This document shows, piece after piece, positions 53,007 through 62,641 of a stretch of DNA of 64,000 nt. Both the position numbers and the translations under genes were made by a program. Numbering within the stretch: position 1 is the stretch's first letter; every line of letters begins with the position of its first letter. The DNA is from Prevotellaceae bacterium (GTDB taxonomy: Bacteria; Bacteroidota; Bacteroidia; Bacteroidales; Bacteroidaceae), in contig JAISIN010000121.1 in assembly GCA_031262085.1 (NCBI GenBank), forward strand, positions 1 to 64,000, read 5' to 3'. The notes below the pieces were generated by a model. It was not told where the DNA came from, did no database searches, and saw only the letters and a program-made list of their open reading frames with translations.

Positions 53007-54680
53007 ATGAATAATAAGGTGAAAATTTGGTGCAAAAATAACAATATTTATGAAGAATTCCCTATTGGGAGTACACTTTTAGATGTTTACAACGGATTTA
53101 ATCTCGATTTCCCTTATCGGGTAGTGAGCGCCAAGGTAAACAATCGGTCGGAAGGACTGAACTTTAGGGTTTACAACAACAAAGATGTAGAGTTTCTCGA
53201 CGTGCGTACAGCATCGGGCATGCGCACGTATGTACGATCGCTCTGCTTTGTGCTCTACAAGGCTGTTAGCGAGCTTTACCCGGAGAGCAAGCTCTATGTG
53301 GAGCATCCGGTATCGAAAGGCTATTTTTGCAACTTACAGCTCGGTCGTCCGGTGACGCAGGCAGATGTAGATGCCATCAAACAACGCATGGAAGCCATCG
53401 TAGCTGCCGATATGCGCTTTTGTCGCACCGAGTGTCATACCGAAGAGGCCATGCGCATCTTCAGCGAACGGGGAATGAACGATAAGGTCAAGCTGCTTCA
53501 GACCTCGGGTAGCTTGTACACCTATTATTATACGTTGGGTCATACGGTCGATGATTACTACGGCAACTTGTTGCCCAGCACCGGCTACCTCAAGCTGTTC
53601 GACCTGGTGCTCTATGACGACGGCTTGCTGTTGCGTGTGCCCAATCGCGAGAATCCCGATCGCCTCGAAGAGGTGGTGAAGCAAGAGAAGATGCTCGACG
53701 TGTTCAAAGAGCACGTCAAGTGGAACCACATCATGGGGTTGAGCAACGTAGGCGATTTCAACATGGCTTGTGCTGCCGGACATGCTACCGACCTGATCAA
53801 GGTAGCCGAGGCTTTGCAGGAAAAGAAGATTGCCCGCATTGCCGACGACATTTACCAGCGCGGACAAGAAGGCAACCCCGTAAAGGTGGTGCTCATTTCC
53901 GGTCCGTCGTCGTCGGGGAAGACCACCTTCAGCAAACGGTTGTCGGTGCAACTGATGACCAACGGACTGATACCTTACCCCATCTCTTTAGACAACTACT
54001 TTGTAGAGCGCGAACAGACACCCCGCGATGCCAACGGTGACTACGACTACGAATCGTTTCACGCTCTCGACCTCGACCTCTTCAACCGGCAACTGCAAGC
54101 GCTGCTGAAGGGCGAAGAGGTGGAGTTGCCCCGCTTCAACTTTGCCCTCGGCAGTAAAGAGTATAAGGGCGATAAGTTGCGCCTCCATGATAACATGGTA
54201 TTGATTATGGAAGGCATACACGCCCTGAATCCCGAACTCACTCCACAAATATCTGTCGAAAACAAGTACAAGATATACGTCTCGGCGCTCACGACCATCT
54301 CGCTCGACGATCACAACTGGATACCTACCACCGACAACCGGTGGGTGCGCCGCATCATTCGCGACTTCAACTACCGGGGCTATTCGGCGCAAGAAACCAT
54401 CTCGCGCTGGGAAAGTGTGCGCGCCGGCGAAGAGCGTTGGATATTTCCTTATCAAGAGCATGCCGACGTGATGTTCAACTCTGCCCTACTCTTCGAGTTT
54501 GCTGTGCTACGCTCGCACATAGAACCCATCCTGAACAACGTACCGCGCAACTGTCCGGAATATGCCGAAGCCTGCCGGTTACTGAAATTTGTCAAATATT
54601 TCACCTCCGTGCAAGACAAAGAGATACCACCTACATCGTTGCTACGTGAATTTCTGGGAGGAAGTAGTTTTAAGTACTAA
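53007..54680 (+). CDS. Nucleoside (uridine) kinase with ThrRS-like N-terminal region
   Basis: A 557-residue protein. The N-terminal third (about 1-240) resembles the TGS plus second additional domain of threonyl-tRNA synthetase (GRPVTQADVDAIKQRMEAIV). The kinase domain (about 290-500) has the P-loop GPSSSGKTT (299-307), SLDNYFVEREQTPRDANGDY and the lid region RDFNYRG, all typical of uridine kinase. This fusion is widely annotated in Bacteroidetes and Firmicutes as a Udk-like nucleoside kinase. It would phosphorylate uridine or cytidine; what the N-terminal part does is unknown. Confidence 0.88.
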   Translation: MNNKVKIWCKNNNIYEEFPIGSTLLDVYNGFNLDFPYRVVSAKVNNRSEGLNFRVYNNKDVEFLDVRTASGMRTYVRSLCFVLYKAVSELYPESKLYVEHPVSKGYFCNLQLGRPVTQADVDAIKQRMEAIVAADMRFCRTECHTEEAMRIFSERGMNDKVKLLQTSGSLYTYYYTLGHTVDDYYGNLLPSTGYLKLFDLVLYDDGLLLRVPNRENPDRLEEVVKQEKMLDVFKEHVKWNHIMGLSNVGDFNMACAAGHATDLIKVAEALQEKKIARIADDIYQRGQEGNPVKVVLISGPSSSGKTTFSKRLSVQLMTNGLIPYPISLDNYFVEREQTPRDANGDYDYESFHALDLDLFNRQLQALLKGEEVELPRFNFALGSKEYKGDKLRLHDNMVLIMEGIHALNPELTPQISVENKYKIYVSALTTISLDDHNWIPTTDNRWVRRIIRDFNYRGYSAQETISRWESVRAGEERWIFPYQEHADVMFNSALLFEFAVLRSHIEPILNNVPRNCPEYAEACRLLKFVKYFTSVQDKEIPPTSLLREFLGGSSFKY

Positions 54681-54690
54681 AAAGATTGCT

Positions 54691-54698
54691 TACATTTG
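54691..54698 (+). promoter_or_regulatory. -7 box upstream of the TPR kinase-like gene
   Basis: TACATTTG, 44 bp before the start codon at 54742, fits TAnnTTTG. Confidence 0.5.
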
Positions 54699-54741
54699 CA
54701 ACCTCAATTATTGCACATAAACATTGCATTAGATTATAGTT

Positions 54742-56250
54742 ATGAAAAAGATCATTATCTTTCTGGTTGCGGCTATTTATAGCGCTACTACGCTTATCGG
54801 ACAAACATCGAGTCGAGCCGAAGACCTGCTGAAACAGGCTCAAAGCCAGTTAGCCCAAAACGAATTTGTCAAAGCCCGTTCTATTTACCTCAAAGCTTAC
54901 GAACAATTTGCCGGCATCGGGAACTATGAAAAGTTGGTAGAGTGTGGGTTACAGGTAAGCGCCCTATACCGACGCGAAGGGTTGTACAACAGTGCCAACC
55001 AACAATGTATCGGCATAGATTATCAGCTGCAAACCGGAGAGAAGAAGCGCGGAAAAGCCATGCCGCGCTTGCGCTTTCTGCTTAACGAAGAGCGCATGCA
55101 GCTTGCCATCGCCCAGCACAAAGCCGATCAGGCACAAGGTGCGCTTGCCGCACTCGAAAGCAATGCCAAGGCTGCGAAAAACGATACCATCAACGAGAAG
55201 CTGCTCTACACCAAAGCGGTGTACTACTACGCATTCGGAATGAACAAACGGGGCGACGACTGCTTCAAGGAGTTGGTCACCAAGTATAAGGAGCAGAACA
55301 ACCGCGAAAAACTCGACGAGGTGTATCGCAACTTCATCGACATTGCCGTCAAGGCAGGCAACGCATCGCTCGTGGCAAACATCTATAAGGAATACACCGA
55401 CTGGAAGGCGGTTGAAACAACCGCAGCCAACGAGAAAGCACAGACCGAATTGCAAGCCCAGCACAACGAAGACATACAGATCATTCAAGATAAAGACCAT
55501 TCGCTGAGTGTGAAGCAGTATATCATCATCGGTCTATGTGTGCTGGCTGGTCTGCTCATTGTGGCGCTCATACTCACGGCACTCGTATTGCTACGCTTCA
55601 TTATGCTGACAAAGAAGCAGAAGAAAGCCATTTATATCGCTCACGAGCACAATGAGTTGAAGAACGGTTTCATTCATAACATCTCTGCACAGATAGAGCC
55701 TACCCTCGATACGCTGGATGCCTCGCAACCGGGCGTACAGGCGTTGCGTACCTTCTCTGCACATATTCAGGAGCTGTCGATGTTGGAAAATTCGCTCTCC
55801 GATACTTATGAGATGAGCACGGTCAACGTCCATACCTTCTGCGAGATGCTGATAGATAAAGTCAAAACCCCCGTCAAACCCGAAGTGGCAATCACCGTCA
55901 ATGCTCCCAAACTGTCAATCAAAGCCAACCCCGAGCAATTAGAGCGTGTGTTGCTCCACCTGCTGAACAACGCTGCCGAGTTTACTCCCGAAGGAGGCAA
56001 GATCTGGATAGACTATAAAAAGCGTGGGGCGCACACCCAACAGTTCATCGTCAGCGATACCGGTCCGGGCGTTCCCGAAGAGAGGCAAGACAATCTCTTC
56101 AAACCATTCACCGAGGTGCGCGACCTGACTAAGGGCGATGGATTGGGACTGCCCATCTGTGCACTGATTGCTACCAAAATGAATGGTAGCCTTACCTTAG
56201 ACAGCGACTATAAAAAAGGGTGCAGGTTCATATTGGAACTGCACCCCTAA
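54742..56250 (+). CDS. TPR-containing histidine-kinase-like protein lacking the phosphoacceptor His
   Basis: A 502-residue membrane protein. A signal peptide (1-20) and a helical TPR-like periplasmic part (about 22-255) are followed by one membrane helix (about 259-287). The HisKA region begins at about 305. The H-box NISHEIRTPL of normal kinases reads NISAQIEPTL here (residues 313-322), with Ala316 in the place of His. The ATPase domain looks intact: N-box LLNNAAEFTPEGG (407-419), G1 SDTGPGVP (438-445) and G2 GDGLGLPI (465-472). It may bind ATP but not autophosphorylate at the normal site; His312, four residues before, is not in register. No receiver gene is adjacent. Confidence 0.82.
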   Translation: MKKIIIFLVAAIYSATTLIGQTSSRAEDLLKQAQSQLAQNEFVKARSIYLKAYEQFAGIGNYEKLVECGLQVSALYRREGLYNSANQQCIGIDYQLQTGEKKRGKAMPRLRFLLNEERMQLAIAQHKADQAQGALAALESNAKAAKNDTINEKLLYTKAVYYYAFGMNKRGDDCFKELVTKYKEQNNREKLDEVYRNFIDIAVKAGNASLVANIYKEYTDWKAVETTAANEKAQTELQAQHNEDIQIIQDKDHSLSVKQYIIIGLCVLAGLLIVALILTALVLLRFIMLTKKQKKAIYIAHEHNELKNGFIHNISAQIEPTLDTLDASQPGVQALRTFSAHIQELSMLENSLSDTYEMSTVNVHTFCEMLIDKVKTPVKPEVAITVNAPKLSIKANPEQLERVLLHLLNNAAEFTPEGGKIWIDYKKRGAHTQQFIVSDTGPGVPEERQDNLFKPFTEVRDLTKGDGLGLPICALIATKMNGSLTLDSDYKKGCRFILELHP

Positions 56251-56270
56251 GTGTTTGCATCAACCGAACG

Positions 56271-57602
56271 TCAATCGGTTTTCTTCTTCCCTAAGGGAAT
56301 GGACAATCCTACGTAGGCATTGACATGCTTTGAGTTCTTCCCGAAGAACATATAATCGGTGCCTACCATCAACGGTCCTAACTTCAAAGCCAAGCCAAAC
56401 GTGTCGTTACCCTCCAATAGCGAGTAACTCAGACTGGCATTTATCAGGGTGTTGGGACGCCAACTGGCAGCAACCGTCAACTCAGAGTAGTTGTATAGCT
56501 CGCCGAAGCGGGTTGTCGACAACACACCTACCCCCAGCTTGTTGCGAAACAGAGCATATTCGCCTCCCAACACCAGCGTGGGTGACAGCCTGCTGCGGTG
56601 TGCATCGAACTCGTTTGCATCCAAGCCCTTCAAACCGTACAGCCCGAAGTCGAACATATCCGGTGAATAGTTATCCTTATCTATATGAATATCTTTTTGA
56701 GATTGGGCAACCCGCGTGCTCTCTTTCGACCAGTTGATAAAGCCCAGATCGAGTAGCGATGCCGACAGGTTCAGGTGATCGAACAACTGTAACCCTATTC
56801 CCAAGTCAACGCCTGCCCCATAACCGGCTATCCCATGCTCGCCGTCGAGGTCTAAATCGGTCACGTAGTTGTCATGGTCTCTGTCTAACTCCAGCCCCTT
56901 AAACGAAGCCCTCATGTAAGCATCCGTCTGCAAATCGAACGAAGAGTTCATGCCATCGACAACCCCCTGTATATGTAGACGGTTGATTTGCAAATCCAAG
57001 TTGGCTGCACCCAGCAGCAGCTTGGGGCGGACACCGATAGTAACATGCTTGCCGATGCTGCGCGAATACCCCAGCGCTACCTCCACATACGAATTCAACC
57101 GGATGCGTTGATTTTCGACATTGAATTGCTGCGTAGGCGACCAGACAAAGTTGTCCTGATTCATCTGCCTGATGACCTCGAACATGCTTTTAGGAATATC
57201 GGCATCCACATCCATGCGTGCACCGATCGTAGCCGACCAGAAGTTGTTCCCCCGGTGCCACCCTATGCCGAGTATGTCGATCTTGGCGTTGACATTCACC
57301 CGGTTCATATCAGCCAGCTTATCTATGAAGAGCGGCGAATTGAGGAAATCGGTACCCGACTGAACGATGTCTATTACATCTTGTATTCCTAATGAATTGG
57401 AAGATACCTCGGGTAATACAGAGCCGATAGCGGGCAAGTTGATATAGCCGCGTCGAGGCGACAGAGCAGGATTAAGGTAGTAGCGGGCGCTTGTCCCATC
57501 CATGAAGTAAGAAGTGCGAAGATACTGCGCCTGCATGGTGACAGGCATCCAAAGAGATGCAGCAAGGCATCCCAGCAAAACAAGTGTAATCCTCTTTTTC
57601 AT
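56271..57602 (-). CDS. DUF5723-family outer-membrane beta-barrel protein
   Basis: A 443-residue exported protein with a signal peptide cleaved near MQA/QY (residue 25). The start LRTSYFMDGTSARYYLNPAL and the alternating beta-strands to the end (LGLSIPLGK-type finish, VGLSIPLGKKKTD) fit the DUF5723 pattern found in FadL-like outer-membrane proteins of Bacteroidetes. Its substrate is not known. Convergent with the TPR kinase-like gene, 20 bp apart. Confidence 0.78.
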   Translation of the reverse strand: MKKRITLVLLGCLAASLWMPVTMQAQYLRTSYFMDGTSARYYLNPALSPRRGYINLPAIGSVLPEVSSNSLGIQDVIDIVQSGTDFLNSPLFIDKLADMNRVNVNAKIDILGIGWHRGNNFWSATIGARMDVDADIPKSMFEVIRQMNQDNFVWSPTQQFNVENQRIRLNSYVEVALGYSRSIGKHVTIGVRPKLLLGAANLDLQINRLHIQGVVDGMNSSFDLQTDAYMRASFKGLELDRDHDNYVTDLDLDGEHGIAGYGAGVDLGIGLQLFDHLNLSASLLDLGFINWSKESTRVAQSQKDIHIDKDNYSPDMFDFGLYGLKGLDANEFDAHRSRLSPTLVLGGEYALFRNKLGVGVLSTTRFGELYNYSELTVAASWRPNTLINASLSYSLLEGNDTFGLALKLGPLMVGTDYMFFGKNSKHVNAYVGLSIPLGKKKTD

Positions 57603-57653
57603 TGTTTAACAGTGTTTTATTATTAGTAGCAAAATGAATTCATAAACCGTGTG

Positions 57654-57661
57654 CAAAGTTA
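57654..57661 (-). promoter_or_regulatory. -7 box of the DUF5723 gene promoter
   Basis: TAACTTTG on the minus strand, about 50 bp upstream of the start codon, fits TAnnTTTG. Confidence 0.5.
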
Positions 57662-57734
57662 AAAAGAATCATCAACTATTGCATCTACGTGACAAGAAAA
57701 TGATAGCCGTTTCTTCACTATGGGTTAGAACGAC

Positions 57735-57770
57735 GAACGCGGGCCTTATCGAATGATAAAGTCCGCGTTC
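57735..57770. terminator. Hairpin between the DUF5723 and winged-helix genes
   Basis: GAACGCGG (57735-57742) pairs with CCGCGTTC (57763-57770); inner bases extend the stem with mismatches. It lies 41 bp past the end of the winged-helix gene. No proper T-run follows on the minus strand, so the terminator role is likely but not certain. Confidence 0.4.
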
Positions 57771-57811
57771 ACTCCTGTTTGTCGGTATATCGATTCAATA
57801 CACCGTTGGTA

Positions 57812-58012
57812 CTATACCAACTTGATCAACAGGTCGCCTTCTACTTCTTCAGCAGAGATTTTGTCTTCGCGCAATAACCAGCCCAAACCCAAATAGAGTT
57901 CTTTGTCTACCAGCTTCGTTGCTTTTTTTAGTTGTTTGGAAGTCAAGCCTGTGGTTCCATTCAATGCATTCCAGATTTTTCCGGCAGTTTCTCCGGCTTT
58001 CTCTTTAAACAT
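57812..58012 (-). CDS. Small winged-helix protein
   Basis: A 66-residue protein (MFKEKAGETAGKIWNALNGT, then TSKQLKKATKLVDKELYLGLGWLLRE, ending in a short beta-wing). This is the compact winged-helix family PF10771 (DUF2582), common in Bacteroides. It lacks any other domain. Whether it binds DNA is not established. Single gene with its own promoter box. Confidence 0.85.
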   Translation of the reverse strand: MFKEKAGETAGKIWNALNGTTGLTSKQLKKATKLVDKELYLGLGWLLREDKISAEEVEGDLLIKLV

Positions 58013-58086
58013 GTCAGTTTCGTTTTTTAATTAAACATACGCAGCCTTTCTTTGATCGGAAAGGCTACAAGAAATCTTTTCGAGCG

Positions 58087-58094
58087 CAAAGGTA
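58087..58094 (-). promoter_or_regulatory. -7 box of the winged-helix gene
   Basis: TACCTTTG on the minus strand fits TAnnTTTG exactly and lies about 75 bp upstream of the start codon. Confidence 0.55.
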
Positions 58095-58174
58095 GTTGAT
58101 ATTTATGTTATAAAACATATTATCGTGCTTCTTTTTGTCTTTTTTAATTGAATCGTGTGCGGCAACGCTATTTT

Positions 58175-58235
58175 AGAAGGTGCTTATTCGCCTTTAGCGG
58201 GTGCTTATTCGCCTTCAAAAGGTGCTAATCAGCAG
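58175..58235. repeat. 21-bp tandem repeat at the 3' end of mntH
   Basis: Two near-identical 21-bp units (58175-58195 and 58196-58216) share GGTGCTTATTCGCCTT. A third, diverged unit begins at 58217 and forms the last codons of mntH. The array therefore straddles the mntH stop codon. Confidence 0.75.
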
Positions 58236-59474
58236 CATGATGTTCAGCACTGTCACTATGGTAGCGATGGTGTAGAGCACAGAGCTGTTCCATCGGCTAT
58301 TGGCATACTTTCCCATCACCCGCTTCGAGGAGGTCAGTCCGACTTGCAGGAAGACGGTGAACGGTAGCTGAATGCTGAGTACCATTTGCGAGATCAGCAA
58401 TCCCTTAAACGGGTCGCCGATGAAGCAGATCAGCAACAACGCTATTCCCAGCGAGATCAGTACTCCCACCTGCGAGTGGCTGTCTTTGATGTGATAGGAT
58501 TCGCCAAACATCCCCGCAAAGATCGAACCGGCAGCCATGCCGCTGGTGATGGTCGACGAAATGCCTGCCATGAGCAGCGCCAGTGCAAAGATGATAGCCG
58601 CACTATTGCCCAACAGCGGTTCGAGGAGCGACTTGGCTTGTTGCAGCTCTTCCACAGGCAGGCTGTCTTGGAAGAAGGTGGCAGCAGCCAGCAGAATCAT
58701 AGCGCTGTTGATTGCCCATCCCACAATCATGGAGAAGAGCGTATCAAACAGCTCGTATTTCAACACTTTGCGGATGGAGGCATCGTCTTGCTTGTTGTAT
58801 TCGTGACTTTGAATCACCTCCGAATGGAGAAACAGGTTGTGGGGCATGACCACTGCCCCCAACACACTCATGATAATCAACATGCTTCCTTGCGGAAACG
58901 TGGGCTTTACCCATCCTACGGCGGCTGCGTCCCAGTTGATCTTGACCAGAAACAGCTCATAGATAAACGACAGACCGATGACAGAGACAAAAGCGATGAT
59001 GGAGCGCTCTATCTTCTTGTAGGAATTGGTAAAGAGCATGACGACGACAAAGATCGTCGTCAATACCGCTCCTGCCACGATGGGTATATCGAACAGCATC
59101 TGCAAAGCAATAGCACCTCCCAGTATCTCTGCCAGCGAAGTTGAAATAGATGCCAGCACAGCCGAACCCAGTATGGGACGCGAGATCCATTTGGGAGCAT
59201 ATTGCGTGGCAGCTTCCGAAAGGCATAATCCGGTCACAATGCCTAAGTGAGCCACGTTGTGTTGCAACACGATCAGCATAACGGTAGAGAGCGTGACCAC
59301 CCAGAGCAGTGCATAGCCATACTCCGAGCCTGCGGCAAAGTTAGACGCCCAGTTACCCGGATCGATAAACCCGACGGTGACCAATAATCCGGGACCTATA
59401 TAGCGAAAGATATCCAAGCCGCCCAAGTGGCGTTTGTGGTCTTTACGCTGCAGGTCTTTGATAATATTCTTCAT
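58215..59474 (-). CDS. mntH: Nramp-family divalent metal transporter
   Basis: An inner-membrane, proton-coupled Mn/Fe importer of 419 residues with about eleven helices. The metal-binding motifs are canonical: DPGN in helix 1 (38-41) and MPHN in helix 6 (210-213). LHSEVIQSHEY follows helix 6. With the Met and Asp ligands present it should carry Mn2+ or Fe2+, unlike the Mg or Al Nramp relatives. It is 34 bp after glyA and may be the last gene of that transcript. The final residues lie in the tandem repeat region. Confidence 0.92.
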   Translation of the reverse strand: MKNIIKDLQRKDHKRHLGGLDIFRYIGPGLLVTVGFIDPGNWASNFAAGSEYGYALLWVVTLSTVMLIVLQHNVAHLGIVTGLCLSEAATQYAPKWISRPILGSAVLASISTSLAEILGGAIALQMLFDIPIVAGAVLTTIFVVVMLFTNSYKKIERSIIAFVSVIGLSFIYELFLVKINWDAAAVGWVKPTFPQGSMLIIMSVLGAVVMPHNLFLHSEVIQSHEYNKQDDASIRKVLKYELFDTLFSMIVGWAINSAMILLAAATFFQDSLPVEELQQAKSLLEPLLGNSAAIIFALALLMAGISSTITSGMAAGSIFAGMFGESYHIKDSHSQVGVLISLGIALLLICFIGDPFKGLLISQMVLSIQLPFTVFLQVGLTSSKRVMGKYANSRWNSSVLYTIATIVTVLNIMLLISTF

Positions 59475-59508
59475 ACGATGCTATCGATACATTACCCATG
59501 CGAAGCGG

Positions 59509-60789
59509 TTAATAGGCAAACAGCGGATACTCTTTCATGGTGCTGTTGACGCGTGCCCGAATATCGGCGATGACCGTTTCGTCTTCTACGTTCGAGAGCA
59601 CGGTTTCAATCATCTCGGCTATCTCGAGCATGAGGTTCTCCTTGGCTCCCCGCGTAGTGATGGCAGGCGTTCCCAGTCGGATGCCCGATGTTTGGAATGC
59701 CGAACGTGTGTCGAAAGGCACCATGTTTTTGTTCACGGTGATATCGGCAGCTACCAATGCCTTTTCTGCAATCTTACCGGTGAGGTCGGGGTACTTCGAG
59801 CGTAGATCGACTAACATGGAGTGATTGTCCGTACCTCCCGACACGATGGTAAATCCGCGGTCTATCAAGGCTTGTGCCAGCACGGCAGCGTTCTTTTTCA
59901 CCTGCATGGCATACTCTTTGAACTCGGGTTGCATGATTTCGTTGAAGGCAACCGCCTTGGCAGCGATGATGTGCTCCAACGGTCCGCCTTGTATACCCGG
60001 GAAGACAGCCGAATCGAGCAGTTGCGACATCATTTTGATTTCGCCTTTGGGTGTTTTTTTGCCCCACGGGTTGGGGAAATCTTTTCCTATCAAGATGATA
60101 CCTCCGCGCGGTCCGCGCAAGGTTTTGTGGGTAGTCGAGGTTACGATATGCGCATACTTCACCGGATTGTCGAGCAGTCCGGCAGCAATCAGTCCGGCGG
60201 GATGTGCCATGTCGATCATCAGGATGGCCCCCACCCTGTCGGCAATTTCACGCATGCGCTTGTAGTCCCACTCGCGCGAATATGCCGATCCGCCTCCGAT
60301 AATCATTTTCGGTTCTTCGCGCAGTGCGATCTCTTCCATCTGGTCGTAGTCTACCTGTCCGGTTTCGCGGTTCAGGTTGTACTCGCAGGGGGTATATATA
60401 ATGCCCGAAGTGTTTACGGGGGATCCATGCGACAAGTGTCCGCCATGCGACAGGTTTAATCCCATAAACTTATCTCCCGGGTTCAGCACCGCCAGGAAGA
60501 CGGCTGCATTGGCTTGCGCTCCCGAGTGCGGCTGCACGTTCGCCCATTCGGCATCGAATATCTTCTTGATGCGGTCGATGGCGATTTGTTCGCTTTGGTC
60601 AACCACTTCGCAACCTCCATAATAGCGTTTTCCGGGATAGCCTTCGGCGTACTTGTTGGTCAGGCACGACCCCATGGCTTGCATCACCTCGTCGCTTACA
60701 AAGTTTTCGGAAGCAATCAGCTCCACCCCTTTGAGTTGTCGTTGATGTTCTTTTTCGATGATATCGAAAATCAGATTGTCTCTTTTCAT
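59509..60789 (-). CDS. glyA: Serine hydroxymethyltransferase
   Basis: A cytosolic PLP enzyme of 426 residues that converts serine and tetrahydrofolate to glycine and methylene-tetrahydrofolate. Lys222 in [15 protein letters not shown] is the PLP lysine. [23 protein letters not shown] and [16 protein letters not shown] are the usual blocks. Normal length. It lies 30 bp after the beta-barrel protein gene. One-carbon units made here feed purine and thymidylate synthesis, which fits the pyrimidine genes upstream. Confidence 0.97.
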   Translation of the reverse strand: MKRDNLIFDIIEKEHQRQLKGVELIASENFVSDEVMQAMGSCLTNKYAEGYPGKRYYGGCEVVDQSEQIAIDRIKKIFDAEWANVQPHSGAQANAAVFLAVLNPGDKFMGLNLSHGGHLSHGSPVNTSGIIYTPCEYNLNRETGQVDYDQMEEIALREEPKMIIGGGSAYSREWDYKRMREIADRVGAILMIDMAHPAGLIAAGLLDNPVKYAHIVTSTTHKTLRGPRGGIILIGKDFPNPWGKKTPKGEIKMMSQLLDSAVFPGIQGGPLEHIIAAKAVAFNEIMQPEFKEYAMQVKKNAAVLAQALIDRGFTIVSGGTDNHSMLVDLRSKYPDLTGKIAEKALVAADITVNKNMVPFDTRSAFQTSGIRLGTPAITTRGAKENLMLEIAEMIETVLSNVEDETVIADIRARVNSTMKEYPLFAY

Positions 60790-60819
60790 TACAATTGTTA
60801 TTTATTAGGGTTACTGTTT

Positions 60820-61578
60820 TTAAAAGAATACGCCGAGCGAGAAGCTTAGCACATTGTCGCGTCGGTTGAATCGCAATTCGTCGGCAGGCATCGGCTTGTC
60901 GTCGGTGGCGGCAGGCGCATCGTAGGTCACCTGCCGGGAGATGTTGTGCAGACCGATGTCGTATCGGAAGTCGAAGAAGATGCGCGAGATGGTAACAGCC
61001 ACACCCAGCGTAACACTCAGGTTGAGCGGGTTCAGTTCTTCTTTGATGCCGGGGTGGTCGAAATTGTCGAAGTCGACCTTGCTTTGTCCGTTCAGTACAT
61101 ATCTCAGCTTGGGACCTCCGAAGATCGCCATGCCGTAGGGTCCTTCCTTGATAATGTTGTATCCATAGATGATAGGCACATCAATGCTGTGTATAGAGGA
61201 GGCGATGGATGCTATTCCGGCATTGGCACCTTCGACAGGGGGTTTGACAAACGTGATGTCGCACCGGTTGATGGTGTATGAGATTTCGGGTTGCAGGAAG
61301 TGCTTTTTGAAGTTGATGCGCATAAAGAGCGACCCGAAATAGCCCAGCTTATAGTTGTTTTGTACTTCGTCGACGCCGATGTTGTTGAGCGCCAGCTTCG
61401 ATACCAGAAACAGCGAAGAGGTAAATCCGCCTTTAATACCAAAATTGATAGGGCGGTCGTGGTGATGCGTGTGTGCAGGCGCCCTTTCGACCGTGTTGCC
61501 GGGTATAGGCATTCCCTGTCCCCACAGCAGCAAGGGGAAGAAGCAAAGTATGATTACAGAAGTGCACCGCATCAGCAT
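60820..61578 (-). CDS. Outer-membrane beta-barrel protein (PorT-like family)
   Basis: A 252-residue exported protein with a signal peptide (about 1-20, LLLWGQ). The chain is rich in alternating beta-strands (NFGIKGGFTSSLFLV, HFLQPEISYTINR, DVPIIYGYNII) and ends FSLGVFF, like the small barrel proteins of the PorT/porin family. A short His-rich stretch (HTHHHD, about 37-42) follows the signal peptide. It starts 4 bp after the flavin reductase gene. A His cluster and the mntH neighbour suggest metal contact, but this is a guess. Confidence 0.78.
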   Translation of the reverse strand: MLMRCTSVIILCFFPLLLWGQGMPIPGNTVERAPAHTHHHDRPINFGIKGGFTSSLFLVSKLALNNIGVDEVQNNYKLGYFGSLFMRINFKKHFLQPEISYTINRCDITFVKPPVEGANAGIASIASSIHSIDVPIIYGYNIIKEGPYGMAIFGGPKLRYVLNGQSKVDFDNFDHPGIKEELNPLNLSVTLGVAVTISRIFFDFRYDIGLHNISRQVTYDAPAATDDKPMPADELRFNRRDNVLSFSLGVFF

Positions 61579-61582
61579 CGTT

Positions 61583-62152
61583 TTATCTCTTTTTCTTCTC
61601 TACCGACCAGCCAAACTTGCCTATCTTCTCTCCCAAACCGTAGTATCCTCCGTGCACGTAGACCAGCGGATGGGCGTCGGTCAGTTCGAACTTGCCGGTT
61701 TGTGGGTTCATATAGCGTTCGTCTGCCCGAACATTGACCACATCTGCCACAAACATGTCGTGCGATCCGAGGGCTACGATCTCTTTTACGCGGCACTCTA
61801 TGCACAGGGGCGATTCCTCAATGAGTGGGGCTTTCACCAGACTGCTTTTGCCGGGAGTGAGCTTCATCTCCTTAAATTTATTGTAGTTCTTACCCGAGCG
61901 CACGCCGCACCAGTCGGTCTCGCGTGCCATCTCGGTGGTGGTGAGGTTGATGACAAATTCGCGGTTCCGTACCAATATGTCATACGAATATCGTTCGGGG
62001 CGCACCGAAATGTAGCATATAGGCGGGTCACTGCATAGGGTTCCTGTCCATGCTACGGTGAGGATGTTATACTCTTCGGGCGTACTTCCGCAACTCACCA
62101 ATACGGCGGGCAGCGGATAGATCATGGTGCCCGGTTTCCAGTCTACTTTCAT
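61583..62152 (-). CDS. Flavin reductase family protein
   Basis: A 189-residue FMN-binding protein of the flavin-reductase-like domain family (PLPAVLVSCGSTPEEYNILTVAW, then RYSYDILVRNREFVINL). Members reduce flavin with NAD(P)H or act as FMN-binding proteins. It starts 1 bp after pyrI and ends 4 bp before the next gene, so it is inside the pyrBI transcript. No reaction can be assigned from sequence alone. Confidence 0.88.
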   Translation of the reverse strand: MKVDWKPGTMIYPLPAVLVSCGSTPEEYNILTVAWTGTLCSDPPICYISVRPERYSYDILVRNREFVINLTTTEMARETDWCGVRSGKNYNKFKEMKLTPGKSSLVKAPLIEESPLCIECRVKEIVALGSHDMFVADVVNVRADERYMNPQTGKFELTDAHPLVYVHGGYYGLGEKIGKFGWSVEKKKR

Positions 62153-62153
62153 T

Positions 62154-62633
62154 TTATTTAATGATTTCTATATCTTCTCTTTTTTGTTCCTTTTCACAGT
62201 AGTGGCACCTGATAATGCACTGCTCTTTGTCGACTACATGGAAGTGTGTAGGCATGGGTTCATGGTTAGTGATACATACGGGGTTCGAGCATTTCACGAT
62301 GCCATGCAGCTCGTCGGGCAGCCCTACTTCCCGTTTTTCGACCACTTCATAGTTTCGTATGATAGCGAGTTTGACATGTGGCGCTACCACTGCGATTCGA
62401 TTTATTTCGACGTCGTTAAAGAACTTGTCGGCAATTTTGATGATGCCTTTCTTTCCTAATTTTTGGCTGTTGAGGTTGAATCCGATGGTGATGTTGTTGT
62501 TCATGTGTTCAAGTCCCAACAGCGAGACTACGGTAAACAGTTTGTCCGACGGTATGTGGTCGATCACCGTTCCGTTTTCGAGCGCTGCCACTTGCAGCTT
62601 CTGCTTTTTATTTTCGAGCATAATCTTTTCCAT
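62154..62633 (-). CDS. pyrI: Aspartate carbamoyltransferase regulatory subunit
   Basis: The regulatory chain of ATCase, 159 residues. The allosteric domain (about 8-105) binds nucleotides (CTP, ATP). The zinc domain has the four ligands Cys115, Cys120, Cys143 and Cys146 (KCSNPVC and RCHYC), which tie it to the catalytic chain. It begins 8 bp after pyrB. Confidence 0.96.
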   Translation of the reverse strand: MEKIMLENKKQKLQVAALENGTVIDHIPSDKLFTVVSLLGLEHMNNNITIGFNLNSQKLGKKGIIKIADKFFNDVEINRIAVVAPHVKLAIIRNYEVVEKREVGLPDELHGIVKCSNPVCITNHEPMPTHFHVVDKEQCIIRCHYCEKEQKREDIEIIK

Positions 62634-62641
62634 TGAGCTAA

